Below are positions 8,301 to 17,976 of a stretch of DNA of 36,217 bases, piece by piece. Position 1 is the first letter of the stretch; each line of letters begins with the position of its first letter. A model generated the notes under the pieces. It was not told where the DNA came from. It was given only the letters and a program-made list of their open reading frames with translations, and made no database searches. Location: NCBI RefSeq assembly GCF_016888135.1, contig NZ_JACSWB010000123.1:1-36217 (forward strand), given 5' to 3'. The position numbers and the translations under genes were made by a program. The DNA comes from Leptolyngbya sp. CCY15150 (GTDB lineage: Bacteria; Cyanobacteriota; Cyanobacteriia; RECH01).

Positions 8301-8324
8301 TGCGTTACGGCTTCGCCTAACGCA
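8301..8324. repeat. Palindromic intergenic repeat (TGCGTTA...TAACGCA)
   Basis: A hairpin of TGCGTTA and TAACGCA arms, extended inward by GGC/GCC around a TTC loop. It has the look of the dispersed 'GCGTTACGGCTTCGCC' repeats found between genes in many bacteria. It lies in the 235-base gap between the TPR gene and the FkbM gene. It may act as a transcript-end structure, but there is no T-run. Confidence 0.55.
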
Positions 8325-8440
8325 TTCTACGTATTGATCAGGTTGTCTACTCATAACGTCATCGAACTCAGGTTTAATCACAGCTATAGATACACTCATC
8401 CATTTCGTGGGCTATCAGGATAGTTTGCTGCTCCTGCCCA

Positions 8441-9850
8441 TTAGATCGATGATTTTGGCACCAGCTCCACTTCTTGGTCTAGAATGCGCAGTTGGTAATG
8501 TCGTAGTACATCCTGTCCTAGGACTGCTTCCGTTTCCTGGTTGGCGATCGCTGCCGTGATGTTTTGATGGGTCGCCGAACCGAGGGTGACGCTTTGCAAC
8601 AGACCCACCGCTAGCTCCATCATGCCGCCATCGTTGGTATAGCACCAGCGTTTGCCGGAGGGTATGACATTGGCGGTGCGGGCAATCACGGGAGAAATCA
8701 GCGTCAGGCTGAACTGCGGATCCAGGATCATGTTGAACCGATAATCACCATTCAGCACCACATCCACCACGGGACAATTGGCCACCATATATTTAATCAG
8801 GAGACGCAGGGCATTGGGCTTCCCCTTCGACTGCAGGCCCTGAATCCGATCCTGCATCGTTTGGTAGGCCGTCCACTGCCCCCGATTCAGCCAGAGGGTG
8901 GCGGCCTGTTGATAGTCCTTCAGCGCTTCTTCGCGATCGCCCTTCGCCTCCCACACCGCCGCCCGTCCAGCATAGAGGTCGGGATTGTCTGGCTCAAACC
9001 CTAGGGCATTGGCATAGTCTTTGAACGCATCATCCCAGGCCTGCATCTGGGCATAGGCCTTGGCCCGCTGGGACAGCAGCAAACGTGGATCGCCCCCATT
9101 GCGCAACAGTTGACTGAAGTCCTGCACAGCACCGCGTCCATCTCCCAAGACCAGGCGCACAATGCCCCGCTGTTTGATGCTATTCGGATTCTCAGGGTCA
9201 AGGCTGAGCGCCCTGGCTAGGTCTTGGATGGCGGCCTGGGCCTGTCCTGTCTTCGCATAGGCATAGGCGCGCTTGCACAGCACATCGGCCTGGTCTGGCT
9301 CAAACTTCAGCAGCCAACTCAGGTCAGCGATCGCTCCCTGGTAGTTCCGCTGCTCCATCTTAGCCAAGGCTTGCTCTAGGAAAGCTTGGGGAGAGATCAG
9401 GGGCTTGGCGGTGGGTTGGGAGGGTGGGGGCAATGGAGACGGTTGGGGCAAAACCGACGCCCGGAGCCGATCAATCTGGGCAATGCAGGCCTTGGCGCTG
9501 TCGGCATCAGCCTGGTTGAGATAGAGGTGGGCGGCTTGCTTATAGGCAGCGATCGCCTCGTCAACGTGACCCGCCATGGCATGGGCCTTGGCCAAGAGAT
9601 GGTGAGCGATCGCCATGGAGGGATCGAGCTGGGTGGCGCACTGGGCATCTAGGATGGCAGCGGCGCTGGTCTTGAGGCTGAGGTAGGCCGAGGCCCGCTT
9701 CAGAAAACGCTCGGGGGTGGGCTGATGCTGGAGGGCCGCGCTAAAGTGAGCGATCGCCCCGGTCACGTCTCCCGCTGCTAAGCAGGCTTGCCCCTGCTGC
9801 ATCGACTGCTCAGCATTGGGCTCCGGAATCGGGAAATGGGCGGTGGACAT
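8441..9850 (-). CDS. TPR-repeat protein with degenerate retropepsin-like C-terminal domain
   Basis: 469 residues. TPR units fill roughly residues 13-115 and 150-325 (for example ALAKMEQRNYQGAIADLSWL and RAYAYAKTGQAQAAIQDLARAL), with a proline-rich linker at about 133-150. Residues 345-465 have the layout of a cyanobacterial retropepsin-like domain: strand VVDVVLNGDYRFNMILD, a second-half strand and AVLGQDVLRHYQLRIL near 442. The catalytic triplet DTG/DSG is replaced by D377-P-Q, so it is probably inactive as a protease. The TPR arrays suggest a scaffold or binding role. No signal peptide. It is 62 bases downstream of the GST-family gene and may be cotranscribed with it. Confidence 0.75.
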   Translation of the reverse strand: MSTAHFPIPEPNAEQSMQQGQACLAAGDVTGAIAHFSAALQHQPTPERFLKRASAYLSLKTSAAAILDAQCATQLDPSMAIAHHLLAKAHAMAGHVDEAIAAYKQAAHLYLNQADADSAKACIAQIDRLRASVLPQPSPLPPPSQPTAKPLISPQAFLEQALAKMEQRNYQGAIADLSWLLKFEPDQADVLCKRAYAYAKTGQAQAAIQDLARALSLDPENPNSIKQRGIVRLVLGDGRGAVQDFSQLLRNGGDPRLLLSQRAKAYAQMQAWDDAFKDYANALGFEPDNPDLYAGRAAVWEAKGDREEALKDYQQAATLWLNRGQWTAYQTMQDRIQGLQSKGKPNALRLLIKYMVANCPVVDVVLNGDYRFNMILDPQFSLTLISPVIARTANVIPSGKRWCYTNDGGMMELAVGLLQSVTLGSATHQNITAAIANQETEAVLGQDVLRHYQLRILDQEVELVPKSSI

Positions 9851-9912
9851 AGCACAACCTCAATCACAGGCTCATCTGGATTATAGCCGTTGGGGCAAGG
9901 AAGGGCGATCGC

Positions 9913-11118
9913 TCACGATCGCGCAAACTCGGCCGGATTTTGATCCCGTCGATGCTGCTTCGGAATCGCTGGCCCTTGGCGATCGCCAGCGATCGCTGCC
10001 GTCGCTTCTAGGGACTCCCGCAGGCGTTTGGCAGCGTAGATAGACATATCCCGAGGTACACTGATGCGATCGCGCAAATAGCGCAGCGAGAGGTCAGAGC
10101 CTGGGGGTGGCGCACAAAAGTCACCGGTCATCAAATGGGTGAGGGCACAGCGCAGCGCCGTATCAAAGGCCGTATCATCCGCCGGATTGACGCGAACAAT
10201 ACTGGCCCGATGCTTCAGCACCCGATGCAAGGCCTCAGCGCGAGACGTTTCCGGTTCGGGATAGGTGACATCCGGTAACCCCAGCCATGGGCCCTGATCC
10301 ACCCGCAGTTGATTGATCCGGGTTTGGGGATGATCATTCTCCCAGCAACCGCCCATCTGGGGAGGCAGGTCATGGACATGGGTGTGGAAATCGCTTTGGG
10401 TGCCACGATAGGTCGGCCGGCTTTCCATGGCGTCAAACCAGTCTGATAGCCCAGGATTTTCTTCCCGCAGAGAATAGCCTTTGTAGTAGAACAAGCTGGC
10501 GTTCATCCGTTCCACATAGGGCGTGAAGATGACATCCGCACTGCCAAACTCAGGCAGAAAGTAAGGGCCAGAGGTGCTGGCTAGGGCCTGCTCCACCTTA
10601 GCGACCACGGCGATAAACTGGCTGCGGTTGCGCTCCTCCTGCCGAGATGAGGTGGTGGGATAGCATAGCCAAGCGCACCAAGCTCGAAACAGCAGGCGCT
10701 CTAACCGGCGCAGGGGCAGCACAGCAGCGTCTTCCAAGCCCTGGGTGAGGGGGCCAAACGTCTGCTCCAAGGCCAGCAAAATATCGTCACTTTCGGTGAT
10801 CATGCGATCGTCGAGGGACAGCGCTGGCAACATGCCCGACGGAACCAGGTCTTTGTACCACCGTTCCTTGTCCCCGTAGCAAAACATGGTGACTTTTTTG
10901 ATGCGGTAGGGAATCTGCTTTTCTTCCAGCCATAGCCACACTTTTTGGCAGTAGGGACACCAGGCATGGTTATCGCGGTAGAGGGTGACGCGGATATCCG
11001 ATTCCGCAGCACCAAACAGACGGAGCTGAGCTTGAGCATTGGTGGGGCCAGAAACCGGATCGATCTGAGTGCCAGTCAGAGCCTCCAGTTCTGCCCAGCT
11101 TAGAGGAGCGACGGTCAT
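9913..11118 (-). CDS. Glutathione S-transferase family protein (cyanobacterial type, 401 aa)
   Basis: The N-terminal thioredoxin-fold half (about 40-130) has [24 protein letters not shown] with a CPYC redox motif at 54-57 and [12 protein letters not shown], the cis-proline loop of GSTs. An all-helical GST C-terminal half follows (about 140-255). Residues 260-400 are an extra C-terminal region with no motif I know. At 401 residues it is longer than ordinary GSTs (about 200-250). The CPYC pair suggests glutaredoxin- or omega-class-like thiol chemistry (dehalogenation, reduction or conjugation). The substrate is not determined. It is transcribed divergently from the PAS/GGDEF/EAL gene across about 300 bases. 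Confidence 0.85.
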   Translation of the reverse strand: MTVAPLSWAELEALTGTQIDPVSGPTNAQAQLRLFGAAESDIRVTLYRDNHAWCPYCQKVWLWLEEKQIPYRIKKVTMFCYGDKERWYKDLVPSGMLPALSLDDRMITESDDILLALEQTFGPLTQGLEDAAVLPLRRLERLLFRAWCAWLCYPTTSSRQEERNRSQFIAVVAKVEQALASTSGPYFLPEFGSADVIFTPYVERMNASLFYYKGYSLREENPGLSDWFDAMESRPTYRGTQSDFHTHVHDLPPQMGGCWENDHPQTRINQLRVDQGPWLGLPDVTYPEPETSRAEALHRVLKHRASIVRVNPADDTAFDTALRCALTHLMTGDFCAPPPGSDLSLRYLRDRISVPRDMSIYAAKRLRESLEATAAIAGDRQGPAIPKQHRRDQNPAEFARS

Positions 11119-11420
11119 GGGACTTGTCCTTGCAATACAAACGGAGTGGGCTAATCAGGGCTGGTCTTATACGTCAGTGTAGCGCTGCATCTTGGTGAAT
11201 AGATAGAGGAGTGGAGGACGGCGTTGCAACTGCGTCCTAGGCAATGCTGCCCATGTCATCGTCTTAGGTCAAGCTCTACCCCGTTTCCCGCTTCAAGCAG
11301 GTCGTCAAACCCGTCACACCATCAACGATCCATCAACAGCATCAGCACTGGAAAGCTAGAAAAGCTACATTTAAGGCAATTCAAACCAATCATCCTTTAC
11401 CACTGCTGAGATCTGAGATC
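11119..11420. other. Divergent promoter gap between GST-family and GGDEF/EAL genes
   Basis: About 300 bases holding the 5' regions of two divergent genes. I see no confident -35/-10 pair and no RNA gene. A GAGATC doublet (GAGATCTGAGATC) directly precedes ATG 11421. The open frame at 11224-11409 has an implausible composition and I do not call it. Confidence 0.4.
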
Positions 11421-14400
11421 ATGGATCATCCTTCTTCCCTCTCTATTGAGCAGATTCCTGCCGCCGACTGGGACAACACGCCAGAGTCCGTGAAAATGCT
11501 GGTGACCTCGTTGCTCAACGCGCAGTCATTCTCGAAGGGTGAAACGTCACAAAGCGACCATCGTCTGCTGCAGTTTCTAGAGGCAACCCCCATCGGCATA
11601 GCCGTGCATGATGCGGCAGGGAAGCTGGTGTATGTGAATCAAGTGGGGCGATCGCTTTGGGGCGGCGATCGCTGGTTGGATCATTCTCTCTCAGATCTGT
11701 CGAATAGCCTACACCTCTATCATGGGTCGCGGCAGATTGTCTATCCCTTGGAAGACTTACCCGTGAGCCGCGCCCTACAGGGAGAAACCGTGTGGGTGGA
11801 TGATCTAGAAATCCATCGCCCCGATCGCATCATTCCCTTAGACATGTGGGGAACACCGATTTTTGATGACCAAGGGCAGGTTGTCTACGCGATTGTTGCT
11901 TTTCAAGACATTAGCGATCGCAAACGTCGGGAGCTGGAACAGCAGGTAATTGAAAATACTAGACAAACCCGCGATCGCCTCTACCGTCAAGTCATCCAAG
12001 CCCAGACCGATCTTATTTTGCGATCGCTGCCGGATACCACAATCACCTTTGCCAACGAAGCACTCTGTTCTGCCCTAGGTCTACCGCTAGAAGAGGTCTT
12101 GGGCCTTAGGTGGGGCGACTTTGTACCGCCGGACGATCTTGGTACAATCCATCGCAAAATTGCAGGACTAACTCCAGAGCATCCTACCTTTGAAAATATG
12201 AATCGCGATCAGCGATCGGATCACCAAATCGGCTGGACACAGTGGATTAATTTAGGAATTTTTGATGATGGGCAATTGGTGGAAATTCAGTCGGTAGGAC
12301 GGGACGTCACCGCGATCCAGAAGCAACTGCACCGTGAACAGGCGATGAATCGGGTGCTCCAAGCCATTCGCTCGACGGTTGATCTCAATCCAATCTTTAC
12401 CCTAGCTACCCAAGAAACAGCCCAGCTATTAGACTGCCCTCGGTGCGGTGTTATTCAGTATCAAGCCAAGCAAGAACTATGGCAACCCCTGGCAGACTAT
12501 TGTAGCCATCCCGATCAGCCCCCTGCCTGGACATTAGATAGGATAGGCAACCATACTCCCTGGAGCGATCGCCTCCAGCGCCTAGAGGTTGTGCAAGTGG
12601 ATGATATGAACCCAGATACGACCTTGTTCCCATCTGGCGCTTGGCTGCTGATTCCCTTAGTCGTGGATGACTGTCTATGGGGGAGCTTTGTCCTCTATAC
12701 TGATCAACAGCCCTTCACCTGGCACCCAGAGCAACGGGATCTGGCCCAGGCCATGGCCGATCAGCTTGAGATAGCTATCCAGCAGGCCACGCTATCCCAA
12801 CAGGTACAGGATGAATTGGCAGAGCGCTGCCGTGCTGAAGCGGCACTCCGAGAAAGCGAAGGGCGCTTTCAAACCATGGCAGATAATGTACCCGGCGTCA
12901 TCTATGGCTATCGTATCTGCTCTGATGGCTCAGATCACTATGCCTACATTAGTTCTGGCTTTCGAGAACTCTATGGCATTGACCCTGATCAGGCGTTACA
13001 AAATCCTCGGATCATCTCAACCATGACCCATCCTGATGATGCCTCGATGCTCCAGGAGTCTTTTATCCTATCTGAACAAACCTTGCAAACCTGGGAGTGC
13101 CAGTATCGCATTATCACAGCCGATGGGCAGCTAAAATGGTTGCAGGGCATCGCTCGACCAACAGGCCATGCCAATGGCGATATTAGTTGGGATGGCTTGA
13201 TCATTGACATCAGCGATCGCAAACGGGGTGAAGCAGAGCAACAGTATGCGGAAGCAGCCCTGCGAGACAGTGAGGCTCGTTACCGTCTATTAGCAGAAAA
13301 TACTAACGATCTTGTTTGTCTCCATGAGCTGAACGGTACATATATCTACGTCAGCCCGTCCTGTGAAAGTCTATTGGGCTATCAGTATAACGACATGGTG
13401 GGGCAGGAACCCTCAACGTTTCTCCATCCAGAGGATTGCGATCGCGTCTACCAAGAAAGTCGGGCTGTAGCTATCTCAGGTAAATCAACGCCGATTACCT
13501 ATCGTATGCGCCATCGATCTGGGCATTACATCTGGTTTGAAACCTTAACTCGCCCCATTTTAGATGCGACAGGGACTATTATCCAGTTGCAAACTACGTC
13601 CCGAGATGTCACCGAACGGATTCAAGTGCAGGAACGTCTGCGCTACGATGCTTTGCATGATGCACTGACCGGTCTCCCCAATCGCAATTGGCTGATGGAA
13701 CGACTATCCTTATCCATCCACCAAGCTCGTCGCCTTGACCATTATCAATATGCGGTGCTATTTCTAGACTTAGATCGCTTTAAGGTAGTCAACGATAGCT
13801 TGGGGCACCTAGCGGGTGATCAACTCCTCATAGCGATCGCCCAACGCTTGCAGTCGATTGTGCGAGCAACGGATCTGGTGGTACGGTTGGGGGGTGATGA
13901 ATTTGTCCTGCTGCTGGAAAGTGTAGAGGGCATTCAAGAGGTTGTTCATGCCACAGAACGTATCTTTTCTGAATTGCGATCGCCCCTCACGATTGAAGGA
14001 CGAGATGTGTATGTAACGTCGAGTATTGGTATTGTCCTCGGCAATAAAGCCTATCAACAAGCGTCCCACCTTCTGCGCGATGCTGACATTGCCATGTATC
14101 GGGCCAAAATGAATGGCAAAGCCCGCTATGAAATTTTTGACGCCGATATGCATCGACAGGCTATGCAGCGCCTGCATCTAGAGCAGGATCTACGGCAGGC
14201 CATTGATCGTCAGGAATTTGTGCTGTATTACCAGCCTATTTTCACCTTAGAAGACGGACGTTTAACGGGATTTGAAGCCCTCATTCGTTGGCAGCATCCC
14301 TCTCAGGGTCTTAAGTCTCCAGGAGACTTCATTGCCGTTGCTGAAGAAATAGGCTTAATTACCCTGATCGACGACTGGGCTCTGCATCAGGCCTGTCATC

Positions 14401-14954
14401 AGCTAGCGCTATGGCAAGCTAAATTTCCAGCGATGGAACAAATGAAAGTCAGCGTCAATCTTTCTGTTCAAGACTTAAAGCAGCCCGACTTACTAGATAA
14501 GATTGACCGGGTTCTGGCCACAACGCGCCTGGCAGGGCATTGTTTGACCTTAGAAATCACTGAAAGTATGTTGATTGATGATGTTGAAGCCACGATTGAC
14601 TTACTAAGAAGCATTAAAGAGCGCAATATCCAGATTAGCATTGATGATTTTGGTACAGGCTACTCATCCCTCAATTATCTGCATCGCCTACCGGTAGACA
14701 ATCTCAAAGTCGATCGCTCCTTTGTGGACGCTATGCAAAATGGACAGCGTAATTATCAAATCGTGGAAACCATTGTCGCGCTCAGCAATCAGCTTGGTCT
14801 AGAAGCGATCGCTGAGGGAATTGAGACGCGGGAGCAGCTTCAACAATTACAGCATCTTGGATACCAATTTGGGCAAGGCTACCTAGCATCGCGACCGTTG
14901 TGTGACGACGACGCGGAAAGGCTATTAGCCAAGCATCAACGCACGTTACTCTAA
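11421..14954 (+). CDS. PAS/GAF-GGDEF-EAL cyclic-di-GMP sensor protein
   Basis: 1177 residues, with no transmembrane helix seen. Order: PAS (about 48-168), PAS (about 185-300), GAF (about 310-455), PAS (about 480-600), PAS (about 615-735), GGDEF (about 740-905), EAL (about 915-1165). The GGDEF active motif is intact (RLGGDEF, 822-828), and an RxxD inhibitory site (RATD, 815-818) sits five residues upstream. The EAL motif is intact (FEALIRW from 951) with DDFGTG at 1075-1080 and a later E-G-I-E, so both synthesis and breakdown of c-di-GMP are possible. It is a soluble multi-input sensor of light, redox or small ligands. The GAF segment shows no obvious bilin-binding cysteine context (only LLDCPRCG near 336-343). 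Confidence 0.92.
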   Translation: MDHPSSLSIEQIPAADWDNTPESVKMLVTSLLNAQSFSKGETSQSDHRLLQFLEATPIGIAVHDAAGKLVYVNQVGRSLWGGDRWLDHSLSDLSNSLHLYHGSRQIVYPLEDLPVSRALQGETVWVDDLEIHRPDRIIPLDMWGTPIFDDQGQVVYAIVAFQDISDRKRRELEQQVIENTRQTRDRLYRQVIQAQTDLILRSLPDTTITFANEALCSALGLPLEEVLGLRWGDFVPPDDLGTIHRKIAGLTPEHPTFENMNRDQRSDHQIGWTQWINLGIFDDGQLVEIQSVGRDVTAIQKQLHREQAMNRVLQAIRSTVDLNPIFTLATQETAQLLDCPRCGVIQYQAKQELWQPLADYCSHPDQPPAWTLDRIGNHTPWSDRLQRLEVVQVDDMNPDTTLFPSGAWLLIPLVVDDCLWGSFVLYTDQQPFTWHPEQRDLAQAMADQLEIAIQQATLSQQVQDELAERCRAEAALRESEGRFQTMADNVPGVIYGYRICSDGSDHYAYISSGFRELYGIDPDQALQNPRIISTMTHPDDASMLQESFILSEQTLQTWECQYRIITADGQLKWLQGIARPTGHANGDISWDGLIIDISDRKRGEAEQQYAEAALRDSEARYRLLAENTNDLVCLHELNGTYIYVSPSCESLLGYQYNDMVGQEPSTFLHPEDCDRVYQESRAVAISGKSTPITYRMRHRSGHYIWFETLTRPILDATGTIIQLQTTSRDVTERIQVQERLRYDALHDALTGLPNRNWLMERLSLSIHQARRLDHYQYAVLFLDLDRFKVVNDSLGHLAGDQLLIAIAQRLQSIVRATDLVVRLGGDEFVLLLESVEGIQEVVHATERIFSELRSPLTIEGRDVYVTSSIGIVLGNKAYQQASHLLRDADIAMYRAKMNGKARYEIFDADMHRQAMQRLHLEQDLRQAIDRQEFVLYYQPIFTLEDGRLTGFEALIRWQHPSQGLKSPGDFIAVAEEIGLITLIDDWALHQACHQLALWQAKFPAMEQMKVSVNLSVQDLKQPDLLDKIDRVLATTRLAGHCLTLEITESMLIDDVEATIDLLRSIKERNIQISIDDFGTGYSSLNYLHRLPVDNLKVDRSFVDAMQNGQRNYQIVETIVALSNQLGLEAIAEGIETREQLQQLQHLGYQFGQGYLASRPLCDDDAERLLAKHQRTLL

Positions 14955-15283
14955 AAAATCGACCACTACGTTTAGGTATGAACTTATAGTCAAAGGGCAA
15001 TGGGGCTTGAAACATCAGCGCGATCGCCCCTCTGGTCAAAGAAACAGAGCGATCGCTAGTTCTACTGTTGAAGTCTAAAAAGGCGATCGCTTTTTCTTTC
15101 AATATCTGCAGACTGGCCTGTTCGTCTTAGGCAGATGCCGTATGGCTGAGTATTATAGAATGGTAGATTAACGTTTTGCCCATCACCTATCATCAATGCT
15201 CTTTACGTCATAACTGATCACCTTTCGACTGTCGGCGTGAATCGATATCATTCGCCTGCTAGCAGTAAAGCCCGAAAATTTAT
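14955..15283. other. Convergent intergenic stretch rich in HIP1 palindromes
   Basis: About 330 bases between convergent genes with four HIP1 or HIP1-like sites. Two structures are visible: a hairpin at 15020-15056 (HIP1 plus CTCTG, paired with CAGAG plus HIP1) and an A5-HIP1-T5 inverted repeat at 15077-15095. No gene is supported; a minus-strand open frame (14782-15102) overlaps the EAL coding sequence and is a shadow. Confidence 0.5.
15077..15095. terminator. A5-HIP1-T5 inverted repeat, possible bidirectional terminator
   Basis: Five A's, G plus the palindrome GCGATCGC, then five T's form a symmetrical short stem with T-runs reading out on both strands. It lies between the convergent GGDEF/EAL and hypothetical membrane-protein genes, where a two-way terminator is expected. 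The stem is short, so this is tentative. Confidence 0.4.
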
Positions 15284-15892
15284 TTAATCAGTCACACCCA
15301 GCAATTTTCTAAACTCAGATTCAATATATCTCCTTATTTCTTGATTCCTAGACTTAAAGGACTTCTCTTCTTTCCGAAAAGCTTCAATAAAATTTTCAAT
15401 ACTTTTGGGGCTTGAATGATAAACAATATTTATAGAAAGATTGAATATCAAATCATTAAAATCTTTTATTTTGTTAGCAATATTTTCAGGGAAATAAATT
15501 GCATGGGACTCAAAAAAAGAATTGAATTCAAAAAACTCATCAATAAATTTATCCGCTTTATCCTTAAGGTAGACATAATCTTCTGTTCTTGCCTCGGTAG
15601 TAAGATATGCTGATGATTTTTCCAAGGAAACTATTCTTTTATAGGTCTCTTCTATTACACTAACTCTTCGCTCTTGGAGTTTGGAGAACCTGATCTGATG
15701 TTTTAAAGCTTCAATATTCAGAGAATTTTTAAGGGATTCAATCTCTTTGTCAGCTTCTTTTTTTAATACAGACTTATACCTCTCAATATCTCTCGAAAAA
15801 ACTTGAAGCGTCAACGATCTAATAAGCCAGGCAGCAATAGCGAGGAAAGCTGTCCCACCCCCAATAAATTTGAGCAACTCTGTCCAGTTCAT
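15284..15892 (-). CDS. Uncharacterised membrane-anchored coiled-coil protein
   Basis: 202 residues, no recognised family. One N-terminal hydrophobic segment (about 8-28, LKFIGGGTAFLAIAAWLI) is followed by a charged, probably coiled-coil stretch (about 33-90, RDIERYKSVLKKEADKEIESLKN) and a helical tail rich in K, E and F. It looks like a single-pass membrane protein with a cytoplasmic helical body. The gene is clearly more AT-rich than its neighbours, with AAA/ATT-type codons, which hints at transfer. Similar single-helix plus coiled-coil proteins occur in accessory and defence-rich regions, but nothing here proves such a role. Confidence 0.65.
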   Translation of the reverse strand: MNWTELLKFIGGGTAFLAIAAWLIRSLTLQVFSRDIERYKSVLKKEADKEIESLKNSLNIEALKHQIRFSKLQERRVSVIEETYKRIVSLEKSSAYLTTEARTEDYVYLKDKADKFIDEFFEFNSFFESHAIYFPENIANKIKDFNDLIFNLSINIVYHSSPKSIENFIEAFRKEEKSFKSRNQEIRRYIESEFRKLLGVTD

Positions 15893-16166
15893 AAGGCTTA
15901 TAGATTTGATGGTCTTAACGCACTATTTCAACAGTAGTTGACTAGCCTCAGGAAATTACATTCCTGCCACTACATTGTCAGCCTTCAAGGGAGAAATTCT
16001 ATTTGTTGCCGCATCTTAAGAATAATTTTATGTTTGCTTCTCTACCAATAACTCCACATGTTAAAGGTGCCTATCACCTGCTGCAGACAATTTTTGCATC
16101 CAAGTAATGATTTTTGACGGTCGTCGTGCACAAACATTATTGGTTCCATGGATTCAACAGACTAAA

Positions 16167-17393
16167 TTATTTAAGCCAATTCATCGATAGCATTAATATA
16201 ACAGCAATATCACTTACTTTTTGATTTGCATAAATTTGTTCATTTTCCTCTGGATTTGATTTTTCTTCCATTGCTGCATCCATTTGTGTTACAAGCTCTT
16301 GAGCAAGCGTCCGTATATCATCCATAGATTTTATCTGGTTCTGAATCGATGGCTTGAGCGATTTTTCCTCCCACATACTTGAAACGAAGTCTGCACAAGT
16401 CGCCAACTTATTCTCATAGCTTGCTTGTTGCCATTCAAGTGCGCCCGCATTATGTAAGGTGCCTCCTTCATACCACTCACCTTGCTGCAACTGACTTTGC
16501 TCTTGACCTGATGCAGGCGAGGTAGATGTGGCAGTGCGATATGTAGTAGCCTGTTTCGGGAGAGCGCAATAACCTACTAAACCAATAATTAAAACAACAA
16601 CAACACCAAGACGTATGTTAAGAGAAGTTGTTTTGTCTACGACTTTACCATTCTTAAGAGCAAGAAATCGGTTCCATACTTGCGTCTTCTTGTCTGATGA
16701 AATCTCTGAAACTCTTACTAAATGTATTTTACCTGGCTGAATATCATTCAGTATGCTAGTTACAGCCTGGATGCAGGATTGAGGTTGCATTGTCGCTAGG
16801 GGATATATCTTCAACCACAAAGTAACCCTATCTTGCATTATCGCGTCCACCTTTATATTCCGAGGTGCAATTGCCCGACCGATAAGGCTGGAAATAGCCT
16901 GAAGATCTCCTTTTTGTGCTGCTTCTCGAAGCAAAATTACGTCTGGATTAGCATCACCGCCAGAATTAGGGACTAGATTACTATTTTGAGCTGTTGGAAT
17001 ATTATTCTTTTGAGAAGAGGATGTAGGAGTTTGCGCAGGGTGGGAATGCACATCTTGCGGTTCTGATATCACCTCCTGATTGGTTAAGGATGATGATGGC
17101 ATTTTTAAGCTAATTGTCTGACTCCATGCAGGAGCTTGATCACCTACCTTTCGTCCAAGAACCTGAAGAGTATTGAGTTCAACTATTCCGAGCTTTAAGA
17201 TACCATTGCGAACAAACTCGATCAAATTGTCCTGGTTGGGGACTTGATTTGATTCGAGCATAATCCTCAGGCAGTCATCCTTACGACTAACTTTTGCAGT
17301 TATCCCTTTGGGCTTAATATTATGGTTTATTAATACAGCAATAGAAATAGGATCTCCTTGTTTCGCAAGTTCGAGCGGACTCTGTTGAGGCAT
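16167..17393 (-). CDS. Uncharacterised single-pass membrane protein with two related cytoplasmic modules
   Basis: 408 residues. Two related modules, residues 5-95 (LELAKQGDPISIAVLINHNIKPKGITAKV) and 154-247 (LREAAQKGDLQAISSLIGRAIAPRNIKVDA), share the pattern 'A-x-x-G-D-x-x-A-I-x-x-L-I-x-R' and end in a W-containing strand (PAWSQTISL and TQVWNRFLAL). A Ser/Gln-rich linker joins them. A transmembrane helix spans about 262-277. The outer part has GEWYEGGTLHNAGALEWQQASYENKLATC near 305-332. I recognise this as a recurrent cyanobacterial architecture but know no assigned function. It sits in the AT-rich patch, transcribed with the next minus-strand gene. Confidence 0.72.
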   Translation of the reverse strand: MPQQSPLELAKQGDPISIAVLINHNIKPKGITAKVSRKDDCLRIMLESNQVPNQDNLIEFVRNGILKLGIVELNTLQVLGRKVGDQAPAWSQTISLKMPSSSLTNQEVISEPQDVHSHPAQTPTSSSQKNNIPTAQNSNLVPNSGGDANPDVILLREAAQKGDLQAISSLIGRAIAPRNIKVDAIMQDRVTLWLKIYPLATMQPQSCIQAVTSILNDIQPGKIHLVRVSEISSDKKTQVWNRFLALKNGKVVDKTTSLNIRLGVVVVLIIGLVGYCALPKQATTYRTATSTSPASGQEQSQLQQGEWYEGGTLHNAGALEWQQASYENKLATCADFVSSMWEEKSLKPSIQNQIKSMDDIRTLAQELVTQMDAAMEEKSNPEENEQIYANQKVSDIAVILMLSMNWLK

Positions 17394-17540
17394 ATGGGCA
17401 ACCTTGAATTTTGATTGATCGACTTTACTCTGTTATAGCAACATGAATGTATTTTTGCCCATACATAATACGTAACGGTAACTAGGCTCTGAACACAAGC
17501 AGATAGTTTTACAGTGTTTAAAGTTCCATAACAGCATCCA

Positions 17541-17798
17541 TCAGCCGTCCGCTGCATTTGAATTCTTAGCTTGTGCCGTTGGAGCGATCGCCTGATTATC
17601 CTGCATCACTCTAATCAAAAATCTCAGTGCCTCATTAACCGCATCAGCATCGGGAAATATCTCTGCAACATCAGGTTCTAACCGTACTGTTGTTCCACCA
17701 AAGCTCTTCCTTCCAGGCCCTAATCTTCTAACTCGGAGGCTTGTCAAGTCATACTCTGTTCTTAAGTCATCTTCCATGTCTAATTTATGCCTCTTCAT
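17541..17798 (-). CDS. Antitoxin of a BrnT-type toxin-antitoxin pair (toxin partner truncated)
   Basis: 85 residues. The N-terminus is RTEYDLTSLRVRR and the centre is TTVRLEPDVAEIFPDADAVNEALRFLIRV. This is the 'EYD-L' start plus ribbon-helix-helix-like segment usual in small antitoxins encoded next to BrnT toxins. The start overlaps the end of the toxin remnant by 14 bases, the usual tight overlap of such pairs. Antitoxins of this kind bind the toxin and repress their own operon. With the toxin broken, this one would be an orphan. The gene's own promoter region was probably lost with the toxin 5' end. Confidence 0.65.
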   Translation of the reverse strand: MKRHKLDMEDDLRTEYDLTSLRVRRLGPGRKSFGGTTVRLEPDVAEIFPDADAVNEALRFLIRVMQDNQAIAPTAQAKNSNAADG

Positions 17799-17976
17799 AA
17801 GATTCTCGTTCGGCTCGGGTCACTTCTCTGGCGCTGATGAGGCGTGTTAAATCGTCCCTTTCGGTATACGACACAATCAACAAGCGCCCTTGATTTGATT
17901 CTCCAATAATGAGGTATCGCTCTTCATCCTCAGAGTGGTCTGGATCGTAGAAGTCAATATAGAGAGGATCGTCGAA
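17785..17976 (-). pseudogene. BrnT-type toxin, 5'-truncated remnant
   Basis: In one minus-strand frame 63 codons plus a stop encode FDDPLYIDFYDPDHSEDEER..IIGESNQGRLLIVSYTER..RLISAREVTRAERESYEE. This is the C-terminal two thirds of a BrnT ribonuclease toxin: DPL, DPDHSEDEERY, GRLLIVSYTER and the final ISAR...ER..YEE. BrnT proteins are normally about 90-95 residues. The expected N-terminal part, with a FEWDxxK and KKHGV-type start, is absent. In frame upstream there are four sense codons and then a stop (TAA at about 17989-17991), and no start codon lies in the fragment. The toxin should therefore be inactive. Confidence 0.7.

Noticed and set aside
14955-15283. tRNA or small RNA gene in the convergent gap
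   Set aside because: No T-loop (GTTCGAxxC) or acceptor pairing; the structures seen are HIP1-based hairpins.
16590-16606. ACAACAACAAC run considered as a template repeat
   Set aside because: It lies in the transmembrane-coding part (VVVV stretch) of the 408-residue membrane protein and has no similarity to the FGE gene ends.
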